From Chitinophagales bacterium (GTDB lineage: Bacteria; Bacteroidota; Bacteroidia; Chitinophagales; BACL12), in NCBI GenBank assembly GCA_014380545.1, contig JACMJP010000542.1, positions 1 to 7,006 of the forward strand: a stretch of 7,006 nucleotides of DNA, read 5' to 3'. Both the position numbers and the translations under genes were made by a program. The notes below the pieces were generated by a model, which was given only the letters and a program-made list of their open reading frames with translations, did no database searches and was not told the DNA's origin. Below are positions 1-5,065 of this stretch, one piece after another (within the stretch, counting starts at the first letter, position 1; the number at the start of each line of letters is the position of its first letter).

Positions 1-1
1 A

Positions 2-442
2 ATTATAAATGGTAAAGTAAATTCTGATTACACAGAAAGAGAATTGTTATACAAAGTTTTATTCGATATGAAAAAAGATATGCATGAGTTAAAACAATTC
101 GTGTTACATATGGCTGAAGCAAATCAATTAAAAACTGAACCTGCAGGCTCTCATCTGAACGAATCAGCACAAGGAAATATTTTTGGTGAGCAATTTACAC
201 CAATATTCAACCAGCAGCAAAATCAAAATAATAATCAGCCAATAATTATTGATCAGCCGCAAACATATGTTCATGTGGAAGAAAATTTATCTCTGATAGA
301 TAAGGAAAGGGAATTGATACATAAAGCTTTAAAAAAACACAGGGGAAAACGAAAAGATGCAGCATTAGAGCTTGGTATCTCTGAAAGAACTTTATACAGA
401 AAAATAAAAGAATACCAAATAGAGGAAAATTATAAAGGCTGA
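2..442 (+). CDS. Sigma-54-dependent transcriptional activator, C-terminal fragment
   Basis: The frame is open from the window edge with no stop, so this is the last 146 residues of a longer gene; the TTG at 44 is internal. The AAA+ ATPase domain that remodels the sigma-54 holoenzyme should lie upstream and is not visible. Visible residues 14-34 form a helix (ELLYKVLFDMKKDMHELK) that I know as the segment after the AAA+ module in Bacteroidota members. Residues about 60-90 are a Q/N/P-rich linker. Residues 98-139 are a Fis-type helix-turn-helix (HTH_8), with GKRKDAALELGISERTLYRK carrying the turn and recognition helix. The TGA stop shares its A with the ATG of lptE, which implies translational coupling. 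The HTH ending and operon position make the family assignment firm. The target genes and any sensory domain cannot be inferred. Confidence 0.9.
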   Translation: MINGKVNSDYTERELLYKVLFDMKKDMHELKQFVLHMAEANQLKTEPAGSHLNESAQGNIFGEQFTPIFNQQQNQNNNQPIIIDQPQTYVHVEENLSLIDKERELIHKALKKHRGKRKDAALELGISERTLYRKIKEYQIEENYKG

Positions 443-951
443 TGAGAAATATTTATTTGATATTATTTTTATTTATAGCCGGCTTAATAAATACAGGCAG
501 TAGTTGCAAGTTGTCTATGAGTGGGGCATCCATTCCACCTGAAATAGAAAGTGTAACTATAAATTATTTTCCGAATCAATCACCATTTGTTGCAACATCA
601 TTAAGCCAGATATTTACAGAAACATTGATTGATAAATTTAACAGGGAATCAAATCTTACAGTGAAAGATACCGGAGGGGATTGGGAATTCAACGGAGCTG
701 TTACAAATTATACCAGCACTCCAATTGCACCAACGGGTAATGAAACTACGGCATTGAACAGGCTTACAATTGTCGTGAAAGTTGAATTCACTGATTTAAA
801 AGATGAAACAAGAAACTGGACGCAATCTTTTTCAAGATTTTCTGATTATGAAAGCACACAGGTGTTAAGCCAGGTAGAAAATGATTTGATACAGGAAATT
901 TCGGAACAACTGGCGGATGATATTTTTTTAAATGTTGCTGGAAACTGGTAA
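442..951 (+). CDS. lptE: LptE family LPS-assembly lipoprotein
   Basis: The 169-residue product is predicted to be the outer-membrane lipoprotein that plugs and helps assemble the LptD barrel, through which lipopolysaccharide reaches the cell surface. Residues 1-21 are a signal peptide with a hydrophobic core (YLILFLFIAGLI). Cys22 follows GSS and is the probable lipidated residue, although the lipobox lacks the usual aliphatic residue at -3. The mature part matches the Bacteroidota LptE pattern: SGASIPPEIESVTINYFPN (27-45), SLSQIFTETLIDKF (53-66), the GNETTALNRLTIVVKVEF strand region (99-116) and QSFSRFSDYES (128-138). The length is typical. The ATG overlaps the upstream stop by one base. It belongs to the same unit as the sigma-54 regulator and secG. 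Confidence 0.88.
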   Translation: MRNIYLILFLFIAGLINTGSSCKLSMSGASIPPEIESVTINYFPNQSPFVATSLSQIFTETLIDKFNRESNLTVKDTGGDWEFNGAVTNYTSTPIAPTGNETTALNRLTIVVKVEFTDLKDETRNWTQSFSRFSDYESTQVLSQVENDLIQEISEQLADDIFLNVAGNW

Positions 952-952
952 C

Positions 953-1927
953 ATGCAAAAGGAACAATTGAAAAATATTATTTCTGATATACAAACATTG
1001 CAGGATGCAGATATAAAACAATTGCAGATACTCACTGAAAAATACCCGTTTTTTCAATTGCCATATGCTCTCATTGCAAAAAAATTACATACAGAGCACA
1101 GCCCTTATTTTGATGCTGCATTAAAAAAAGCAGCAACTTATTCTTATTCCCGTGAAGTCTTATTTAAGCTCATTGAACGGACGCCAATATCAAAAAAACA
1201 AATTGCTGTTGCGGATGATATTGAAGAAGAAATTATTGAAACAGATAATATTCTGAATATTATCAAAGATGCTGATACAAAAAAAGAAATTGCAAAAACG
1301 GAAGAAAATCTTTCAGAAGAATTATTGCAGGAAAACCAATTAATGGATGCTGAAGAGAAAATATTTCCTGAAGAAAAAATTATAGAGGAAATAATCTCCA
1401 CTGAAACAAATATTGAAAAAGAACTTCCTGCCGAAATTGATGAAAATAATAAAGCTGAAAGAGAAGAGCAGGTATTTGAATTCAATCTCTACGAATTGCA
1501 AATGCTCCATGAAACGAAAGACGAACCTTTAGAACAATTAATTAAAAATGTAACAGGTGTAGCGGTAAAGGAAGATGAAAACACCGCTGACCAGAAATTC
1601 TCTGAAAACCATACATTTTCTGAATGGCTGAAAATTATTTCAGGCGATTCATTGGGGAAAATTGTTGAGTTATCTGAAAAGCATAGGCCGATCCGCTTAA
1701 AAAGCACCTCGCATCAGCAGGCAGAAAAAGAATTTGATGAAGATGATGCACAAATACTGGCAGCTAAGAGTGTGCAGATGCATGATACCCTTATAACGGA
1801 AACATTGGCAATAATTCTTGCAAAACAGGGCAAGAAGCAAAAGGCAATTGAGATGTTGGAAAAACTGCGTTTGAAATACCCGCAAAAAAGTGCTTACTTT
1901 GCAAGCAAGATTGAAGAATTTAAATAA
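953..1927 (+). CDS. Conserved acidic protein with TPR-like C-terminus, function unknown
   Basis: This 324-residue protein has no signal peptide or membrane segment and is probably cytoplasmic. I recognise it as the gene usually found between lptE and secG in Bacteroidota, but no function is established that I know of. Residues 1-75 are helical, with LTEKYPFFQLPYALIAKKLH at 27-46. Residues about 84-175 form a highly acidic Glu/Ile/Lys-rich, probably disordered or coiled-coil stretch. HTFSEWLKIISGDS (220-233) is a second conserved island. Residues 278-324 form a TPR-like helical hairpin (ETLAIILAKQGKKQKAIEML, then LRLKYPQKSAYFASKIEEF). I chose the ATG at 953, one base after the lptE stop. An in-frame ATG at 932 would add seven residues (MLLETGN) and overlap lptE by 20 bases. 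A six-base gap to secG supports cotranscription. Confidence 0.85.
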   Translation: MQKEQLKNIISDIQTLQDADIKQLQILTEKYPFFQLPYALIAKKLHTEHSPYFDAALKKAATYSYSREVLFKLIERTPISKKQIAVADDIEEEIIETDNILNIIKDADTKKEIAKTEENLSEELLQENQLMDAEEKIFPEEKIIEEIISTETNIEKELPAEIDENNKAEREEQVFEFNLYELQMLHETKDEPLEQLIKNVTGVAVKEDENTADQKFSENHTFSEWLKIISGDSLGKIVELSEKHRPIRLKSTSHQQAEKEFDEDDAQILAAKSVQMHDTLITETLAIILAKQGKKQKAIEMLEKLRLKYPQKSAYFASKIEEFK

Positions 1928-1933
1928 AAATTT

Positions 1934-2308
1934 ATGTTTACATTTATAATTATAATTGCTTTAGTAATTTGTGTTATCCTCGGGTTTTTCATCCTGATAC
2001 AAAACCCTAAAGGCGGAGGTATCGGAGGGAGTTTTGGTGGCGCTGCCAATCAATTATTTGGTTACAGTAAAAGCTCAGACGGGATAGAGAAATTTACATG
2101 GTATTTGGTAATAGCTGTTTTTGTATTATGCCTTACATCAGCAGCTTTTAAACCCTCTCAAACTGAACAGGTAAACAACCAATTATTACCTGAATCGCAG
2201 GCACCGGCTATGACAACTCCTGCTTTACCCGAAGAAGGTGCTGGTACAGATGGAGCGGGAACACCTGTAGAAGAAAATACAACGCAGGAAGAACTGCCAA
2301 CTAAATAA
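1934..2308 (+). CDS. secG: Preprotein translocase subunit SecG
   Basis: SecG is the small accessory subunit of the SecYEG channel in the inner membrane and aids SecA-driven export. The 124-residue product has two membrane helices (about 2-22 and 54-72). They are separated by the family signature QNPKGGGIGGSFGGAANQLFG at 23-43, which identifies it clearly. The C-terminal tail (about 76-124) is rich in Pro, Glu, Thr and Gly and low in complexity, as in many Bacteroidota SecG proteins. The ATG lies six bases after the preceding stop in an A/T-rich context with no Shine-Dalgarno sequence. It is the last gene of the plus-strand unit and is followed by an intrinsic terminator. The groES-groEL pair that follows secG in many relatives is absent here. 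Confidence 0.93.
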   Translation: MFTFIIIIALVICVILGFFILIQNPKGGGIGGSFGGAANQLFGYSKSSDGIEKFTWYLVIAVFVLCLTSAAFKPSQTEQVNNQLLPESQAPAMTTPALPEEGAGTDGAGTPVEENTTQEELPTK

Positions 2309-2332
2309 TAATATTTTAAAAATATAGCTAGG

Positions 2333-2362
2333 TGCGCTGCAAATTTTGCAGTGCATTTTTTT
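2333..2362 (+). terminator. Intrinsic terminator after secG
   Basis: The arm TGCGCTGCAAA (2333-2343) pairs with TTTGCAGTGCA (2345-2355), with one G-U wobble. The innermost A/T pairs must open to form the loop. Seven T residues (2356-2362) follow at once. It starts 25 bases after the secG stop and ends 9 bases before the stop of the convergent gene. On the minus strand the hairpin is followed by CCTAGCTA rather than a T run, so it should work mainly for the plus-strand operon. Confidence 0.8.
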
Positions 2363-2371
2363 ATGGAAACA

Positions 2372-3091
2372 TTACGCACTTCCAAGTTGCAGAAATTGTA
2401 CAAACCTTCTTTTAGCGACAGGAAAAATAGTTTCGGAAAAAGGGTAATATTTTTTGCAATGCAACAAATAAGTTGCAGGGTTGGGCAGATGTTTATGTTT
2501 TTTTATCAAATCTAATTTAATTGCCTCTTCGTAGTTATAAATTTTATCAGGATATGTTTCCAGGAAGACAGTTTTTAATCCACGGTATTTTTCAAACATG
2601 TTTTCGAAAATAGTTAATTCATAATGAAATACAGCAGTTTCTTTTTGAGGTTCAGCTTTTAATAATAAATAACCGATCTCATTATGAATAGGAACGATTC
2701 CTACAGAAGAAATAGTGATGTTATTTTCAACCTCTTCATAAATATCTTTTGCAATATCAATATGGCCTGATATACGGGGAATTGCGTACTCAACAATGCT
2801 ATTAATTTCATCCATATAAGCATCATCATGGATCATTTTTTCATAATGTAGTTTAAATTTTTCGAAATCTAATTTATCAAGTTGTTTCGGAAATTGTTTT
2901 TCCACCTGTTCTGTATTTTCCTTTAAGGCAATAAGGTTTCGGTAATGAAATACAAGCTCGCTTAGAAAAGGATAAATTTTTTGTTCATTAAATTCTTTAT
3001 ACGCTGATTGCAGATAAGCGAGCAATACATATTTCTTATATTCAAAATCTATTCGTCCTTCTGTAACCCAATTTGCATTTAATGTTTGCAT
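2372..3091 (-). CDS. Conserved Bacteroidota protein of unknown function
   Basis: This 239-residue protein has no signal peptide or membrane segment and appears cytoplasmic and mostly helical. I recognise its sequence pattern as a conserved uncharacterised Bacteroidota family but know no function. Likely conserved blocks are NWVTEGRIDFEYKKYVLLAY (7-26), YPFLSELVFHYRNL (40-53), SSVGIVPIHNEIGYLLLKA (128-146) and TYLLHCKKYYPFSETIFPVA (207-226). A single Cys and several His residues (His159, His202, His211) are visible, but no known catalytic or metal-binding motif. It is the last gene of the minus-strand run, 66 bases after the DUF4294 gene, and converges on secG. The start is the first ATG of the frame and gives the N-terminus expected for the family. 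No Shine-Dalgarno sequence precedes it. Confidence 0.8.
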   Translation of the reverse strand: MQTLNANWVTEGRIDFEYKKYVLLAYLQSAYKEFNEQKIYPFLSELVFHYRNLIALKENTEQVEKQFPKQLDKLDFEKFKLHYEKMIHDDAYMDEINSIVEYAIPRISGHIDIAKDIYEEVENNITISSVGIVPIHNEIGYLLLKAEPQKETAVFHYELTIFENMFEKYRGLKTVFLETYPDKIYNYEEAIKLDLIKKHKHLPNPATYLLHCKKYYPFSETIFPVAKRRFVQFLQLGSA

Positions 3092-3157
3092 AGTAATTTT
3101 TTGTTAAGATGTTATTACAGGTTAATGTGTTGCAAAATATTAAGGAGTAATTCATAC

Positions 3158-3718
3158 TTACTTTTTAATAGTGTGGGTTTTTTCATAATCCTGTATTATA
3201 ATTTCAAGCAGCGGGTTATTTTCAGGTACATAGCCATCTTTCAGATCATATCCATAAAATTTCCCGAGATTTTGCCACCAGAATGCCGTGCTGCCACTCT
3301 TCGCCTCCTTCAGGATATCATACATACTCCTTCCTGTTTTTCTTTCTATTAATTCAAGCAAAACAGTTCCTTCAGTACGGCTCATATTCCTTAATCGGTC
3401 CTCAAATTTTTCCCGCAGATCATCTTCCAGTTGTTTTTTATATTTTTTTACATCTTTCTTTTTCATCTCCTGTTCAGCTTTTTCCAGTTCATTTAAAAGA
3501 TATACTGCTGTATCAGCTATCGGATAAACTTTATTTACAATGTACTTATATCTGCTGTAATTGTAATTTTTCAGAGAGCGTTCTGTGATTGTAACTGTAT
3601 CAAGCATAAAAGAATAAATAGTATCCTCATGCTTATCTTTTTTAAATATTCCCTGGGCATGAACATCGTTCATATTTGCGATAAGTATAACTGCAACACA
3701 GGTTAAGATATTTTTCAT
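3158..3718 (-). CDS. DUF4294 family exported protein
   Basis: The 186-residue product fits the Bacteroidota DUF4294 family, whose function is unknown. Residues 1-21 are a signal peptide (MKNILTCVAVILIANMNDVHA), with probable signal peptidase I cleavage after VHA, so the protein is likely periplasmic. The mature protein begins with a short strand-like segment, LDTVTITERS (39-48). It continues with the family core: YSRYKYIVNKVYPIADTAVYLLNELEK (54-80), a Lys/Glu-rich helix (81-110), then RTEGTVLLELIERKTGRSMYDILKE (114-138) and STAFWWQNLGKFYGYDLKDGY (143-163). The start is the ATG immediately before the signal peptide. It lies 45 bases after the CapA-family gene on the same strand. That spacer holds a possible sigma-54-type promoter, so it may be transcribed both with the upstream gene and on its own. 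Confidence 0.85.
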   Translation of the reverse strand: MKNILTCVAVILIANMNDVHAQGIFKKDKHEDTIYSFMLDTVTITERSLKNYNYSRYKYIVNKVYPIADTAVYLLNELEKAEQEMKKKDVKKYKKQLEDDLREKFEDRLRNMSRTEGTVLLELIERKTGRSMYDILKEAKSGSTAFWWQNLGKFYGYDLKDGYVPENNPLLEIIIQDYEKTHTIKK

Positions 3719-3738
3719 ATCAAAAGTTTGTTCATAAA

Positions 3739-3755
3739 AACGAATTTAGTGCCAA
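3739..3755 (-). promoter_or_regulatory. Possible sigma-54 (-24/-12) promoter for the DUF4294 gene
   Basis: Read on the minus strand, the spacer before the DUF4294 gene contains TTGGCAC (3755-3749), an exact match to the -24 element. Ten bases after its GG, where the conserved -12 GC should be, the sequence is GT (3741-3740) in the context TTCGTTTT. The -24 half is perfect and the spacing is correct, but the -12 half is degenerate. Transcription would start around 3729, about ten bases before the ATG. The presence of a sigma-54 activator in this window shows that the organism uses such promoters but does not link that regulator to this site. Confidence 0.3.
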
Positions 3756-3763
3756 AACAGTAT

Positions 3764-4924
3764 TTACTCCTGTACAGCATGAATAGTATTTGTCATTTTA
3801 TTCATAAGGTCCTTTGTATGCTCCTGCGCATTTTTCATCTCCTGTAACTCAATATTGCTCACAAATTCAAGTTTATTGTATTGTGTGTAATCCAAAAGAG
3901 GAAAGACTATATGTAGTTTTTTTTCTGCATTTACCCCCTTGTATACCCATGTAGGCACATACTCTACTTTCTCAATTTTAATTTTCCCGGTATTGAGATT
4001 TTTTGAAATGTGCAAATTGAAAATAATTCCTTCATCAGTAAAATTATCCTGCTGATTTGAAATAAAATTCCCCATTGAATAAGCTACAAAACCAGTATCA
4101 AGTGTTGCAGAATTTGTTTTGTAAAAATTTGCCGGTTGCAAAACATGGGGATGGCTGCCGAGAATAATATCTGCACCGTTATCAATTGCCCAGTTCACAA
4201 AATTATTTTGATACACTGATGGCATCCGCTGATATTCTTCACCGAAATGATAAAATACGCACACTAATTCAGCACCGGCCTTTCTTGCAAGCTGAATATC
4301 TTTTTTAATTAATGCTGAATCACAATAATTCGTGAGCCATGGTTTCCCCGGAGTAAGATCAATTCCGTTTGTAGAATAAGTGTAAGCAATAATTCCAATT
4401 TTAATCCCCTTTATATCTACAACACGGATAGAATCCCTGTCTTTTTGTGAAGCAAAAGAACCTGTATGAGGCAACTCTGTTTTATCAAGCACATCAATTG
4501 TTCTTAATATTCCTGCTTCATAAGTATCATTTGTATGATTGTTTGCAGTAACAATAAAATCGAACCCTGCTTTTTTTAATGCATCGGCATAATCATCAGG
4601 TGAATTAAATCTCGGGAATCCTGAATAAGGCAATCCTTTTCCACCGAATGTAGTTTCTAAATTTCCGATCAGGAAATCAGGTTTTTGCAACCAGGGAAGT
4701 ACATATTCATAGCAGGGTAAAAAATTAAAAGTATCTGTTCCAACCTTTGCGTATTTACTTTGCGTACTATGACACATTAAATCACCAACGGATGAAATTT
4801 GAATTTGAACAATCGAATCTTCTGCAATTATTTTATCCGAAAAATTATTTTCCTGCGCATGATCACTTTTGGCAATGCATGCAATAAAACAAACTGTAAT
4901 AAATGTTCCAACTAATATCTTCAC
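3764..4924 (-). CDS. CapA family exported protein (PGA_cap metallophosphatase-like)
   Basis: The 386-residue product contains the CapA/PGA_cap domain, a calcineurin-like metallophosphatase fold named after the poly-gamma-glutamate capsule protein. Signature motifs appear in order: SVGDLM (45-50), IGNLETTF (86-93), TANNHTND (126-133), YHFGEE (225-230), GSHPHVLQP (256-264) and AYSMGNFISNQ (281-291). The Asp, Asn and His residues in these are probable metal ligands. The N-terminus is an export signal with two readings: a lipobox-like FIAC ending at Cys16, or signal peptidase I cleavage near DHAQ (21-24). The start is GTG; an in-frame TAA lies directly upstream, so no earlier start is possible. 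No capB or capC genes are nearby, so a capsule role is not supported. Domain identity is firm; the substrate is unknown. The DUF4294 gene follows after 45 bases. Confidence 0.88.
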   Translation of the reverse strand: MKILVGTFITVCFIACIAKSDHAQENNFSDKIIAEDSIVQIQISSVGDLMCHSTQSKYAKVGTDTFNFLPCYEYVLPWLQKPDFLIGNLETTFGGKGLPYSGFPRFNSPDDYADALKKAGFDFIVTANNHTNDTYEAGILRTIDVLDKTELPHTGSFASQKDRDSIRVVDIKGIKIGIIAYTYSTNGIDLTPGKPWLTNYCDSALIKKDIQLARKAGAELVCVFYHFGEEYQRMPSVYQNNFVNWAIDNGADIILGSHPHVLQPANFYKTNSATLDTGFVAYSMGNFISNQQDNFTDEGIIFNLHISKNLNTGKIKIEKVEYVPTWVYKGVNAEKKLHIVFPLLDYTQYNKLEFVSNIELQEMKNAQEHTKDLMNKMTNTIHAVQE

Positions 4925-4937
4925 TTATATTTTTTAT

Positions 4938-4945
4938 CAAACATA
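4938..4945 (-). promoter_or_regulatory. Bacteroidota-type -7 promoter element before the CapA-family gene
   Basis: Read on the minus strand, TATGTTTG matches the TAnnTTTG -7 consensus of the Bacteroidota primary sigma factor. It lies between the upstream terminator and the GTG start, with 13 bases between its last G and the GTG. No clear TTTG -33 element is present; the nearest is TTCG, 18 bases upstream. If real, the mRNA leader would be only about 6-9 bases. Confidence 0.4.
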
Positions 4946-5012
4946 CGAAATCTGCTTAACCGCCGAATGGGTTTTCAACCGCATTCCTGTGAGATGTCGC
5001 AATATATAAACG

Positions 5013-5041
5013 AAAAAACCTGCACCGCTATGCGGCACAGG
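5013..5041 (-). terminator. Intrinsic terminator after the DUF5916 gene
   Basis: On the minus strand, CCTGTGCCGC (5041-5032) and GCGGTGCAGG (5028-5019) pair over ten positions, including two central G-U wobbles, around an ATA loop. TTTTTT (5018-5013) follows immediately. It starts 24 bases after the DUF5916 stop and isolates that gene from the CapA-family gene. In a plus-strand transcript the two wobbles become A-C mismatches, so it is directional. Confidence 0.88.
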
Positions 5042-5065
5042 CATCTGAAAACTACAATAAAACCA

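Noticed and set aside
44..442. A complete 132-residue Fis-like protein starting at TTG 44
   Set aside because: The frame is open upstream to the window edge, and the preceding codons (NSDYTERE) read as continuous coding sequence, so this is the end of a longer gene.
932..952. ATG at 932 as the start of the acidic TPR-like protein
   Set aside because: It would overlap lptE by 20 bases and add MLLETGN, which does not look like the family N-terminus. The ATG at 953 sits just after the lptE stop.
1144..1485. Antisense open frame opposite the acidic segment
   Set aside because: It is a Ser/Ile/Phe-rich shadow of the Glu/Lys-rich codons of the real gene. The same applies to 1489-1707, 1697-1885 and 788-1057.
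2333..2362. Bidirectional terminator between the convergent genes
   Set aside because: In the minus direction the hairpin is followed by CCTAGCTA, not a T run, so only plus-strand function is supported.
2158..2403. Minus-strand open frame across the secG tail and terminator
   Set aside because: It spans the terminator and the end of the convergent gene in another frame and has no coding features.
3086..3588. Plus-strand open frames opposite the DUF4294 gene
   Set aside because: They are Ser/Phe/Cys-rich, have no recognisable family, and lie on the antisense of a well-supported gene.
3764..4924. Poly-gamma-glutamate capsule locus
   Set aside because: Only the CapA-like domain is present; no capB or capC homologue is nearby, and this domain occurs in many non-capsule proteins.
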